From Bacillota bacterium (GTDB lineage Bacteria > Bacillota > Clostridia > Christensenellales > Christensenellaceae), in the NCBI GenBank assembly GCA_023393165.1, contig JAEWMJ010000054.1, positions 11,700 to 75,699 on the forward strand: a DNA stretch of 64,000 nt. Direction: 5' to 3'. Below are positions 7,460-16,531 of the stretch, piece by piece. A program made the position numbers and the translations under genes. The notes under the pieces were generated by a model that did no database searches, was not told the DNA's origin, and worked only from the letters and a program-made list of their open reading frames with translations. Positions within the stretch are counted from its first letter, which is position 1; every line of letters begins with the position of its first letter.

Positions 7460-10009
7460 TTACCTGCACAATACCCTTTGGGATATCATATCCGAGAATA
7501 TCTCCAGTTTATCCCAACCGGAAACATGGACGACCTGCGGGAACGTCCTGCCCTCCGGACATATGGAATCAAGTATGTTCGGCTTGCTGAGCGCATACGC
7601 GGGATTATACGCCACATTCTTTTTGTCTGCGAATATCGCCGCGTAGAAGATCTGCATCTCCACCAGGTCCTGAAAGAAATGGCTTCCGTACGACAACTCG
7701 GGTATGAAGCCGAGAGATTCCGCCGCCACTTCGCAGAGAACCTTCATATTGCAGATCTCCGAAAAGCGGACGGGAACGCCGATGGACGGGGTCGTGGTTC
7801 CCCATCTGCCCGGACCCACAAGCATGGTGTTTTTTCCCTCAAGCGCGCTGTTGATCCTGCCGATCTGACGAGCAACGGCATACTTGTCCTGTTCGCTCAG
7901 TTCCAGGTATGCTTTCGTATCGATATGCACGACATAATCTATTTTAAGGCGGATGTTGCCGCCCATAAAGTTGCCCTTTGTCTGGAATAAACAGTCTTTT
8001 GGGTCCCCAATATCGGGGATCCGGACCGATTGGCCCAGCCCGGTGGTTTGCAGCGGCCTGCATTGCAGAAGATTGATCTTGTATTTTTTGTTTTGTGTAA
8101 AGTTTGCGGTAAACTCGATGTCTACCGGATAGTCGTAGATTTGGGACAAAAGCTCCAGCATGTCTTTCATGACAACGGGAAAATCCGTCTCTTTCAATAG
8201 TTTTTTAAAATTCAGGATATCCTTCGGCTTGGCCCCCGTATAGCCCATCTGGCGCAGGCGCGCGGCGGTTTCGTAATCCGGGCTTAAAAACAGGTCTTTT
8301 TCCGTTTTGATGTCCTGCGCAAAAATTTCTTCCAGCGGCTTGGTATCATGCCTGTTGCCGGTGAGGGAAAGGACGTCCGCGTGATGCTGTGAAAATTTCG
8401 CATGGTCTTCCAGATCCATGGGCGGCAGGCGCATGGGATCATCCAGTCCGACGATGCGCACATAATCGCCGGTTGTCCGGTCCACGGCGCGGGTACCCAG
8501 TCCGAATACCAGCCGGAGCATGCCTGCGCGCATGTCGATGTTTTGATTCCAGACGTAAAGGTTCAGCGAATTGCCCACGCCCGCAATATGGGGAAAGAAG
8601 TTTTCGTTGTAATAATCTCCCGATACCCGCTGCACCAGTATGGCCATCTGTTCGTCCGCGTCAAAAAGTCCCCGGGCCATTCTGTAGGACAAGGCGTCCT
8701 CGTTCATCGTGCTGGCATATACGGTTTTCAGCGCTTTTTCAAATGCTTTGTAGCGTTCCTCGGTCGTTCCCTGATTCACGCAAAAAACGCTCTCATACTT
8801 GCCGGAAAAGGCGTTTCCGAAATTGTCTTCCAGCAGCGAACTGGAACGCACGATAATGGGGGATTGGCCGAAATATTCCAGCATCTGAATAAACTGTTCC
8901 TGGATATCCTCGGAGAATTTGCCGCGAAGGATGTTTTCTTTCAGCCTCTGCGCGTATTTATAATATCCTTCCTTGGTCTTTTGCTTGATCCGGAGCTCCC
9001 ACCAGCCGTTTTGCACGATATAGGTATAAAAGATATTGGAACCGATGAAATAGGAATCATGCGGCTCCAGCAGGCTTACAAACCTGTCTCCGCCGGCCGC
9101 TGCCAGAGCTTTTCTGGCAAGGAGCATGCCCACGCTTTTTCCGCCGATATAACCCGTTCCTATTTCCCGTCCGGCAATTGCAAGGATATCCTGCAGGGAA
9201 AAATACTTGTCGCATAATTCAAAAATCCTGGATTTTGTTCCAATCAGCATGTACATCAGGCGTTTTTTGATCTCTTCCTGCTCATCGGCGGGAAGTTCGA
9301 GCGCTTCCCTTGCGCTGCCGAATACGACGTCCCAGTAGTCGAACCGCTGTACGTTGCGGACAATATCCGAAAACAGGCCGGCGGATTCCGAACTGGCCGT
9401 AATGCTGACCACTTCCTGGCCCTCGATCAGATGCGGCAGGAACATGGCGGGCGAATAGCGCTGCCATACCTTTAAGGGATGAATATATATCCTGTCGTTT
9501 ATCTGGAATAAATTCAGCAGAAGCTGCGTCGTCTCGCGGATTCCCGCGATGGTGTTGTACGTGTGAATGCTTCTGATGATAGCGAAATAAGCGATCGTAT
9601 CAAGCTTATACAAAAGAGGGCATATGATCTGAAAAAAGTTCTTGACCATTGCGTCCGAATACCAGTATTCCAGCAGATCGGTCAGGCAGTCGAAAACATA
9701 AAACGCTTTTTTGCCCTCGCGCCGTATCAGTTTAAAAACCTGCGCCGTAAAGTTTTCAAAGCCTTCCTCCGGTTTTACCTGATAGAATTTAACGGGCAGC
9801 GTTTCGTCAAGAAGAGGCTCGTGAATGCCGAAACGGACGTATATCACCTTCCTGTTGTCCGCAAGCGACTGCGAAACGTAGGGGTCTGCCAGCTTTTTGT
9901 AATCCGATACGGAGTCCACTTTCCATACAACGTTGTCTCCCAGCCGGAGTTTATCGATTATCTGGTCCAGCCCGGAAAGCCCCGTGCTGACCTTTTCATG
10001 TACGCTCAT
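7460..10009 (-). CDS. PEP/pyruvate-binding (PPDK N-terminal) protein with KaiC-like N-domain
   Basis: 849 residues. The N-terminal 240 or so resemble a RecA/KaiC-like domain (VSTGLSGLDQIIDKL), but the P-loop is replaced by GDNVVWKVDS, so nucleotide binding there is doubtful. From about residue 290 to 650 is the ATP-grasp domain of pyruvate phosphate dikinase and PEP synthase: GGKSVGMLLARKAL, then IVRSSSLLEDNFGNAFSGKY. The C-terminal part has VGPGRWGTTTPSIGVPV. The swivelling phosphohistidine domain and the PEP-binding barrel of true PpsA are not seen, so PEP synthase activity is unlikely. The start is ATG 10009 after AGAGGTG. Its role is unknown. Confidence 0.82.
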   Translation of the reverse strand: MSVHEKVSTGLSGLDQIIDKLRLGDNVVWKVDSVSDYKKLADPYVSQSLADNRKVIYVRFGIHEPLLDETLPVKFYQVKPEEGFENFTAQVFKLIRREGKKAFYVFDCLTDLLEYWYSDAMVKNFFQIICPLLYKLDTIAYFAIIRSIHTYNTIAGIRETTQLLLNLFQINDRIYIHPLKVWQRYSPAMFLPHLIEGQEVVSITASSESAGLFSDIVRNVQRFDYWDVVFGSAREALELPADEQEEIKKRLMYMLIGTKSRIFELCDKYFSLQDILAIAGREIGTGYIGGKSVGMLLARKALAAAGGDRFVSLLEPHDSYFIGSNIFYTYIVQNGWWELRIKQKTKEGYYKYAQRLKENILRGKFSEDIQEQFIQMLEYFGQSPIIVRSSSLLEDNFGNAFSGKYESVFCVNQGTTEERYKAFEKALKTVYASTMNEDALSYRMARGLFDADEQMAILVQRVSGDYYNENFFPHIAGVGNSLNLYVWNQNIDMRAGMLRLVFGLGTRAVDRTTGDYVRIVGLDDPMRLPPMDLEDHAKFSQHHADVLSLTGNRHDTKPLEEIFAQDIKTEKDLFLSPDYETAARLRQMGYTGAKPKDILNFKKLLKETDFPVVMKDMLELLSQIYDYPVDIEFTANFTQNKKYKINLLQCRPLQTTGLGQSVRIPDIGDPKDCLFQTKGNFMGGNIRLKIDYVVHIDTKAYLELSEQDKYAVARQIGRINSALEGKNTMLVGPGRWGTTTPSIGVPVRFSEICNMKVLCEVAAESLGFIPELSYGSHFFQDLVEMQIFYAAIFADKKNVAYNPAYALSKPNILDSICPEGRTFPQVVHVSGWDKLEIFSDMISQRVLCR

Positions 10010-10359
10010 TTTACACCTCTGATGGCAAAAGGGCGGGCCTTTTGCACCTTGTATATTTTTTGAAAAAGTATTCAAAATATTGATTTCTGAAAAAGGCCGG
10101 ATGGGTTTTTACAGCCGTTACTGCGTAAAGCCCGTCTGCCGTTCATTAAAAATTATACAGAAAAGGGAACGCCCGCACAAGAGAAAAGCGGCGAATAAAA
10201 ATCCGGTTTAAAAGCCTATCCGTTTTTAGGATATGCGGGGCCTGTTAAAAATATTTAACATATATTTAAACTAAATTTAACTTATACTTGAAATCTTTTA
10301 TTCCGGTTTTTTGTACAATGTTATCGGGAGGTTTTAAAATTGAATAAAGGGGGTATTTG

Positions 10360-10965
10360 ATGTATTTTTTCTCACACATATTGATATCCAGGGTATTATA
10401 CCGGTATTTTATAAAAGAGGTCCGGTTGAACAAATGGGCGTTTGCATACGGCAATATCAAGCCCGACCTTCCTCCATCCTGTTTTGAAACACGCCATACC
10501 CTGGAAAAGACGCTCGCGGTTGTATACGAGAAAGCCTACCAGCTGACCAGCGGCAATCTTAAGCCGTATGAGTTTTCTGTCAAACTCGGGGAAATCTGCC
10601 ACTTTGTATGTGACTTCTTCTGCTACCATCACCTCAGCGATTCGCTGCATAAACAAATTTTCCGTCACATCCTGTACGAAATACTGCTTCACTTTAAAAT
10701 GTGCCTGCTCCACTTCCAGCACAAAATCAATATTCCTCCGGATATCAAACCGCCAAACAGGGGCATCGCGTCCATCATTTTTGAGATGCGCAGGGAGTAT
10801 TTTTCAAACCCCAAAAGTTTGAACAAAGACATTGATTACGCCTATTCGGCGGCGGTCTGGACTTTTAAAGAAATTATTTTCTGTATGAAATATTCGTTTC
10901 ATGTTCCGGTACATTCCGATATCAAGTTTTCATCATCTTTTCAGAGCCAAGGGAGGCAGTTATGA
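10360..10965 (+). CDS. Zinc-dependent phospholipase C-like protein, copy 1
   Basis: 201 residues, matching the zinc-dependent PLC-like family of Clostridia. Conserved features are the start MYFFSH, KPDLPP, HxxxK, CHFVCDFFCYHH (probable metal ligands) and IIFEMRREYFSNP. There is no signal peptide, unlike secreted clostridial alpha-toxin, so an intracellular or membrane-lipid role is more likely. GGGGG lies 6 bases before the ATG. Its stop overlaps the start of the next gene (ATGA), so it is probably translated together with the glycosyltransferase. A paralogue lies at 13997-14578. Confidence 0.85.
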   Translation: MYFFSHILISRVLYRYFIKEVRLNKWAFAYGNIKPDLPPSCFETRHTLEKTLAVVYEKAYQLTSGNLKPYEFSVKLGEICHFVCDFFCYHHLSDSLHKQIFRHILYEILLHFKMCLLHFQHKINIPPDIKPPNRGIASIIFEMRREYFSNPKSLNKDIDYAYSAAVWTFKEIIFCMKYSFHVPVHSDIKFSSSFQSQGRQL

Positions 10966-12104
10966 AAGTAGCGGTATTTGCCGACACTTATTTGCCGCAG
11001 ATCAACGGCGTCACCAATACGTTGATCAAGCTTTTGGAATACTATAAAAAAACGGGAATTGAATATAAATTATTCGTTCCAAAATACGAAACGGACGGCC
11101 CCGATTATAACGTTGAAAGATTCTACAGCATAAAATTCTTTTTATACCCGGAAGCCAGGGTCACATTTCCTAACTTCTGGCGGATCAATGCGGCCCTGGC
11201 CGGTTTTAAGCCCGATCTGGTCCACAATATGACGGAATTTAACATGGGCGCGACCGGCCTCGGATATGGCAAGGCGCATGATGTCCCGACAATATCGAAT
11301 TACACGACAAATTTTTCCCAATACGCCGATTATTACAAACTGTATTTTCTGAAGCTTCCCATATGGAACTGGATGAAGTGGTTCCATACGCAAAATGATC
11401 TGACCCTCTGTCCGTCCCTGGACGCCCAAAGGCTGCTCCGCAGCCACGGAATAACGAATACCGGCATTTTCAGCAGAGGATCCGACACCGGGAATTTCAA
11501 TCCGTCAAACAGAAAAGAAGCGGTCAGGGAACGGCTCGGTATTGCGGGGAAAACCGCATTTCTTTATGTGGGCAGGATCGCGGTTGAAAAGGACCTTGAC
11601 GTCTTATGCCATAGTTACAGCTCGATCCGCCGAAAATATGGGGATTCGACGGCGCTGGTGATAACGGGAGACGGACCCTATCTGGAACGGTGCAGGCAGA
11701 TGTTCCCGGACGGCACGGTATTCACCGGGCTGAAAAGAGGAAAAGAACTGGGGGAAATATACGCGTCCTGCGACGTATTTGTCTGCCCGTCCTCAACCGA
11801 AACGTTCGGCAATGTGGTTTTGGAGGCAATGGCGTCCGGCCTTCCCGTAATCGGTTCAGCCGCCGGGGGAGTGGGAGAATTGATTTCAAACGGAATCAAC
11901 GGACTTGAATTCAAAAAACAGGATGAAAAGGGACTCGCCGAATGTATGGAAAGGCTGCTCCTTGAGGCCGGCTTGCGGGATAGCCTGAGAAGATCCGGAC
12001 GCGAGTTTGCCCAAAGCAGGTCCTGGGATAAAATCTTTGAGGGGCTGATCGGGGTCTACAAAAATATTCTTGTAAGAAAGGAACTGGGCGCAATCGGCGC
12101 CTGA
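10962..12104 (+). CDS. Glycosyltransferase family 4 (glycolipid or mannosyl transferase type)
   Basis: 380 residues, GT-B fold. The N-terminal MKVAVFADTYLPQINGVTNT is the usual opening of MgtA-like enzymes and diacylglycerol glucosyltransferases. The C-terminal donor domain has GRIAVEKDLDVL, VITGDGPYLE, SSTETFGNVVLEAMASGLPV and AGGVGELI, the EX7E-type nucleotide-sugar site. It probably transfers a sugar from a nucleotide donor to a membrane lipid; the partner PLC-like gene, which it overlaps by 4 bases, fits a lipid role. The acceptor is inferred, not seen. Confidence 0.9.
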   Translation: MKVAVFADTYLPQINGVTNTLIKLLEYYKKTGIEYKLFVPKYETDGPDYNVERFYSIKFFLYPEARVTFPNFWRINAALAGFKPDLVHNMTEFNMGATGLGYGKAHDVPTISNYTTNFSQYADYYKLYFLKLPIWNWMKWFHTQNDLTLCPSLDAQRLLRSHGITNTGIFSRGSDTGNFNPSNRKEAVRERLGIAGKTAFLYVGRIAVEKDLDVLCHSYSSIRRKYGDSTALVITGDGPYLERCRQMFPDGTVFTGLKRGKELGEIYASCDVFVCPSSTETFGNVVLEAMASGLPVIGSAAGGVGELISNGINGLEFKKQDEKGLAECMERLLLEAGLRDSLRRSGREFAQSRSWDKIFEGLIGVYKNILVRKELGAIGA

Positions 12105-12170
12105 TTGACGGATAAGAACGATGTTTAAATATCTTTCGGTGGGCAGTCCCTGAATCATGTAAGGTTGCTT

Positions 12171-12216
12171 AAAAAAGAGCCTCTTCAGGCGGCGTTTGCC
12201 GCCTGAAGGGCCCCTT
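12171..12216. terminator. Bidirectional terminator between the glycosyltransferase and gdhA
   Basis: A perfect stem CTTCAGGCGGC / GCCGCCTGAAG with a 4-base loop. On the minus strand it ends in TCTTTTTT (gdhA); on the plus strand it follows the glycosyltransferase gene, with a weaker T-run. Confidence 0.85.
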
Positions 12217-12260
12217 TGCTGTCAGAAAAATTTACGGTCTTTCATTTATCCGCTTGCGGA

Positions 12261-13607
12261 TCATACGCAGCCCTGCGCCTTCATGGCTTCGGCCACTTTC
12301 AGGAATCCGGCGATGTTGGCGCCGGCCATGTAGTTGCCGGGCATACCGAATTCTTTTGCCGTTTGGTCGCAGTTTTTAAATATGTTGACCATAATTTCCT
12401 TTAATTTTTTGTCCACTTCTTCAAACGACCAGGAAAGCCTTTCGGAGTTCTGGCTCATTTCAAGGCCGGACGTCGCAACGCCGCCCGCATTTGCCGCCTT
12501 GGCGGGCCCGTAGAGCACGCCGTTATTCAGATATACTTCGATCGCTTCGGGAGTGGAAGGCATGTTGGCGCCTTCTGCAACCGCAAAGCAGCCGTTCTTC
12601 ACAAGAATTTTAGCGCTTTCCTTATCGATCTCGTTCTGGGTCGCGGACGGCAGGGCGATATCGCAGGGAATTGTCCAGATGCCACGGCATCCCTGGGCGT
12701 ATTTTGCTTTGGGGTGGGCCTTAACATATTCCTTGATCCGCTTGCGTTCCACTTCTTTCAGTTGTTTCACGCATGCAAGGTCGATTCCGTCCGGATCGTA
12801 GATATATCCGTCGCTGTCGGACAGCGCGACAACCTTCGCGCCAAGCTGGGTCGCTTTTTCGGTCGCATAGATCGCGACGTTGCCCGAGCCGGAAATAACC
12901 ACGGTTTTGCCCTTGAAGCTCTTGCCGTTTGCCTTCAGCATCTCGTCTGTGAAATAGCAGAGTCCGTAGCCGGTAGCTTCCGTTCTTGCAAGAGAACCGC
13001 CGAAAGTCAGTCCTTTGCCCGTGAGCACGCCGGTAAATTCATTCGTGATGCGTTTATACTGTCCAAACATGTAGCCGATTTCTCTTCCGCCCGTACCGAT
13101 ATCGCCGGCGGGAACGTCGCAGTCGGGGCCGATATGCCTGTAAAGCTCCGTCATGAAGCTCTGGCAGAAACGCATGATCTCGCCGTCGCTCTTTCCCTTG
13201 GGATCGAAATCGGAGCCGCCTTTGGCTCCGCCCATGGGCAGGGTGGTCAGGCTGTTTTTCAGAATCTGTTCAAAACCAAGGAACTTTATGATTCCAAGAT
13301 AAACGGAAGGGTGCAGGCGGAGGCCGCCTTTATAAGGCCCGATCGCAGAGTTGAACTGAACCCTGAATCCGCGGTTTACCTGGACCTTGCCCTTGTCGTC
13401 CATCCAGGGCACCCGGAACATGATCTGACGCTCGGGTTCAACCATACGCTCAAGAACGCCCGCTTCAACCAGGTCAGGCCTTCTCTCGACGACCGGTTCC
13501 AGAGATTCAAAAACCTCCGTTACCGCCTGAATGAACTCGGGCTCACCGCTGTTTCTTTTTTTGACAGTTTCTAAAAGATTGATCAAATACTGATTTTTTA
13601 ACGCCAT
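12261..13607 (-). CDS. gdhA: NADP-type glutamate dehydrogenase
   Basis: 448 residues, the normal length for hexameric bacterial GDH. It interconverts 2-oxoglutarate plus ammonia and glutamate. Visible marks are GPYKGGLRLHPS, the catalytic-lysine loop LPMGGAKGGSDFDPKGKS, PAGDIGTGGREIGYM, the Rossmann motif VISGSGNVA and the C-terminal PGNYMAGANIAGF. The start is ATG 13607 after AAGGAGG. A copy of this ribosome-binding-site and start region lies 93 bases upstream, at 13683-13717. Confidence 0.96.
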   Translation of the reverse strand: MALKNQYLINLLETVKKRNSGEPEFIQAVTEVFESLEPVVERRPDLVEAGVLERMVEPERQIMFRVPWMDDKGKVQVNRGFRVQFNSAIGPYKGGLRLHPSVYLGIIKFLGFEQILKNSLTTLPMGGAKGGSDFDPKGKSDGEIMRFCQSFMTELYRHIGPDCDVPAGDIGTGGREIGYMFGQYKRITNEFTGVLTGKGLTFGGSLARTEATGYGLCYFTDEMLKANGKSFKGKTVVISGSGNVAIYATEKATQLGAKVVALSDSDGYIYDPDGIDLACVKQLKEVERKRIKEYVKAHPKAKYAQGCRGIWTIPCDIALPSATQNEIDKESAKILVKNGCFAVAEGANMPSTPEAIEVYLNNGVLYGPAKAANAGGVATSGLEMSQNSERLSWSFEEVDKKLKEIMVNIFKNCDQTAKEFGMPGNYMAGANIAGFLKVAEAMKAQGCV

Positions 13608-13673
13608 TGTTAAAAACCTCCTTAATATTCTATTGCATGATTGCAATATTAGCTGAAAAATAGACCGGAACTG

Positions 13674-13717
13674 TTAATGTAAACGATTTTCTAACGCCAT
13701 TGTTAAAAAACTCCTTT
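13674..13717 (-). repeat. Duplicated gdhA start region with an 8-codon open frame
   Basis: On the minus strand AAGGAG, TTTTTTAACA and ATGGCGTTA copy the ribosome binding site and first codons of gdhA, with a few changes. The copy opens a frame MALENRLH that stops at 13674-13676. It lies in the gdhA leader, so ribosomes could load there. It may be a relic of a tandem duplication or a working upstream frame. Confidence 0.65.
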
Positions 13718-13960
13718 TCGAAAATTTCATAATATGAAATTTTTTAATAAAAATTTGTTATTGATATTATATCAGAAGAAAATAGAAAATGCACTATTGA
13801 ATTTAACAAATTTCTAAAATATTAAAAAAACCATTGGGAAATATTGAAATAACCCCGATGTATGAAAATTGAAAGTTTTGGAATTTCAAAAAATAAAAAC
13901 ATCGAAGTTAAAAAGGCGATTTATTCACAAAAGGCTGCCGGAGCAAAAATGAAATTTTAT

Positions 13961-13987
13961 AAAAAAAAAGCGGCAAATACCGCTTTT
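13961..13987 (-). terminator. Terminator of the second PLC-like gene
   Basis: On the minus strand AAAAGCGG, a 6-base loop, CCGCTTTT and a long T-run. It starts 10 bases past the stop at 13997. Confidence 0.85.
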
Positions 13988-13996
13988 GTGTGGAAT

Positions 13997-14578
13997 TCAG
14001 GCAGGGAAAGGAGGATTGATCCTCTGCTGCCATGCGGAATCGAGCGAATATTTTTTAAAATAAAGTATCCGCTGGAATATGCCGAGCGCAGCGGTAAGGG
14101 CAAAGTCAATGTCCTTTTTGATGCTCTTGGGATTTGAAAAATAATCCCGGCGCATTTCAAAAATAATGGACGCCAGTCCTTTTTTAGACGCCTTTATATC
14201 AGGCAGCTGTATTTTCTTTTTGAACTTCAATATGTACAGTTTCGCATGAAGAAGAAGCTCATAAAACAAATGCGAAAAAATCTTTTTATGAAGCTTGTCG
14301 TTTAAATGGTAATAGCAGAAGAAATCGCATACAAAGTGGCATACTTCGCCCAGCTTTACCGAAAATTCTTTTACGTCAAGGTCGCTGTTGATCAATTGGT
14401 TGGCCTTGTCGTACACAATAAACAGGTAATTATCCAAAGTATGGCGGTCCTTAAAACAAGCCGGAGGCAGGTCGGGCTTCACGTTGCCGTAAGCAAACGC
14501 CAATTTGCTCAGGTTCACTTCTTTTTTAAAATTCCGGTATAATACTCTCGATATAAATAAATGCGAGAAAAAATACAT
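13997..14578 (-). CDS. Zinc-dependent phospholipase C-like protein, copy 2
   Basis: 193 residues, clearly paralogous to the protein at 10360-10965 over its whole length: MYFFSH, FAYGNVKPDLPPACF, CHFVCDFFCYYH and IIFEMRRDYFSNPKS. The start is ATG 14578, 8 bases after GGGGG, in the same context as copy 1. There is no signal peptide. It stands alone with its own terminator and is not coupled to a glycosyltransferase. Substrate unknown. Confidence 0.85.
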   Translation of the reverse strand: MYFFSHLFISRVLYRNFKKEVNLSKLAFAYGNVKPDLPPACFKDRHTLDNYLFIVYDKANQLINSDLDVKEFSVKLGEVCHFVCDFFCYYHLNDKLHKKIFSHLFYELLLHAKLYILKFKKKIQLPDIKASKKGLASIIFEMRRDYFSNPKSIKKDIDFALTAALGIFQRILYFKKYSLDSAWQQRINPPFPA

Positions 14579-14741
14579 GGAGCGTCCCCCTTCAATAGTG
14601 ATAAAACAGCCATTCAAGATTATATCAAAAACAAAAGTTTTTGAATTCGTCCAAATGTTAAATTATCATAAATTTTATGTAAAATCCATTGTTAATTTGT
14701 AGATTTATATGCAAATTAACGCAAATCCGATTTTGCAAGTT

Positions 14742-16193
14742 TTAAGGGGTTTCTATAAAAACATACCTGTCTTTGCCGCTTTCCTTGGCCCGGTAGAGGG
14801 CCTGGTCGGCGCGGTATAATAGCGTATTGGTCGTATCTTCCGGGCTTAAATTCGCGGCGCCGAAGCTGACGGTTATTTTATAGGCCTTAAGATCTTTGTC
14901 TTCGCTGATGCGGATGAAAAAGCGTTCAACCATTTTTTTCGCATCACCGAATTCACCGGATATAAAACCGGCGAATTCATCCCCGCCCCAGCGGAAAACG
15001 GCTTCTTTGGAAAAAACTTCGGAAGCGGCGCTGCCGATCTGCCGGATGATTTGGTCTCCTATCAGATGGCCGTGGATATCGTTGATTATTTTGAAATTAT
15101 CGATATCAAAAACAAATACAAAAAACGATTTTGCATTTCTGGGCTCTTTCATCGCCGAGCTCAGCGCTTCGTTAAAGCTGCGCCGGTTGGGAAGATCCGA
15201 AAGCGAATCGGTTCTTGCCATCTTGTTCAGGATCTTTTCATTCCGGCGTATCAGCCGGTCAACAATCAGCAGCACGATCAAAACCACCCCTGCCAGAATG
15301 ATGAAGTCGCTGATAAGCTGCACATAAAAAGACTGCGTCAAAACGGATGTGTCTTTTTTGATTAGCAGATACCAGTCCATATCTTCTATATACCGGGTAA
15401 TCAGATATCCGTCCGATTTGCCGTCGTTGTATTGAAAGATCTGCATTGAATTGCTGCCGATAATTTTATCTTTATTGGCGGAAAGCGCGCTTAAATCGAA
15501 AACATTTTTCTTTTCAATATCATTAGAATCCGAACTCACCTGAACAATACCATCCTGATTGAAAAGGGTGGCCTCAAGGCTAAAATCGTTTTCAAAGGAT
15601 CTCAGCAGACTTTGCACCTGGTCCAGTTCAAGACCCACACCGGTAACGCCCAACAGTTTGCCGTTTTCGTCCTGGATACGGCAGTTGATAAAAACGGTAA
15701 GGCGGTCCCGGTTTGCCTGGTCCGTATCCACATCCAGATCGTAGAGTTTGTTTGTTTTCAAAAAGGTATAGTACCACTGGTCGTGATCGTCCGAGGGACT
15801 GATCACCTTGTTGAGCCCCTTGAAATAGTAATAATTCTGTGTCGCTTCGGACACCAGAAATACGGAATTATAGCCGTACTTTTCTTTAATGCCCAGAAGA
15901 TAGTTTATAAGCGCCTGCGCGTGTCCGGCAGACAGGTTTCCGGCCGCTTCGTCTTTCAGCCAGGTTTTGAGAAAACTGTCGTTTGCCATTGTCAGGGATA
16001 CAAATATCGGTTTGGTAAGTTCGCCTCTAATGTCCGAGTATATGCCTGTGGAGGTCAGCTTGGAAATATTGAGGATATCGTCCTTTATTACCTTGCTGTA
16101 GGTATTGTAACTTGTGATTCCGACAGCAACAAAACCAATCAATATGACGCAGCAAATCAAAAAATTTATGCGTACCTTAAACTTTTTTTCCAT
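14742..16193 (-). CDS. Membrane diguanylate cyclase with Cache sensor
   Basis: 483 residues. Transmembrane helix at about 9-30, an extracytoplasmic double-Cache-like sensor at about 35-285, a second helix at 290-315, and a GGDEF domain at about 330-480. The active-site motif is RWGGDEF with DIDNFKIINDIHGH upstream, so cyclase activity is expected (2 GTP to c-di-GMP). The inhibitory RxxD site five residues before GGDEF is absent, so product inhibition at that site is unlikely. The outer ligand is unknown. It is a single-gene unit. Confidence 0.92.
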   Translation of the reverse strand: MEKKFKVRINFLICCVILIGFVAVGITSYNTYSKVIKDDILNISKLTSTGIYSDIRGELTKPIFVSLTMANDSFLKTWLKDEAAGNLSAGHAQALINYLLGIKEKYGYNSVFLVSEATQNYYYFKGLNKVISPSDDHDQWYYTFLKTNKLYDLDVDTDQANRDRLTVFINCRIQDENGKLLGVTGVGLELDQVQSLLRSFENDFSLEATLFNQDGIVQVSSDSNDIEKKNVFDLSALSANKDKIIGSNSMQIFQYNDGKSDGYLITRYIEDMDWYLLIKKDTSVLTQSFYVQLISDFIILAGVVLIVLLIVDRLIRRNEKILNKMARTDSLSDLPNRRSFNEALSSAMKEPRNAKSFFVFVFDIDNFKIINDIHGHLIGDQIIRQIGSAASEVFSKEAVFRWGGDEFAGFISGEFGDAKKMVERFFIRISEDKDLKAYKITVSFGAANLSPEDTTNTLLYRADQALYRAKESGKDRYVFIETP

Positions 16194-16531
16194 AATTTAT
16201 CTTACCTCTGCAGATGACGCATAAGTTCTTTAAAAAGCAGCAAGAACGATTATGCCTGAAACAATTGAGCGCTGTTTTAGCGGCCTTCAGGTGCCAGGGG
16301 TACTTTAATTACCTGATGGAATCCGTAATTTTGGCATTTATGTATATAATAATATCCTTGATCCGTCTTTTCAATTAAATTTTAAAAAATAACTTATTTT
16401 TATATATTTCGCGTTTATGCCGGGGTATATTATAAAAAATATATATAAAACAACCTGTCCGTATATATGATATTTATTTCAAAAATAAAAATAATATATT
16501 GAAAGAACTTTTTCTGGCAATGGGAGAAAAT

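Noticed and set aside
7460..10009. Calling the 849-residue protein PEP synthase (ppsA)
   Set aside because: The phosphohistidine swivel domain and PEP-binding barrel are not visible, so only the N-terminal PPDK domain is supported.
13862..14137. Plus-strand 91-codon frame
   Set aside because: It crosses the terminator and the 3' end of the second PLC-like gene and has no family resemblance.
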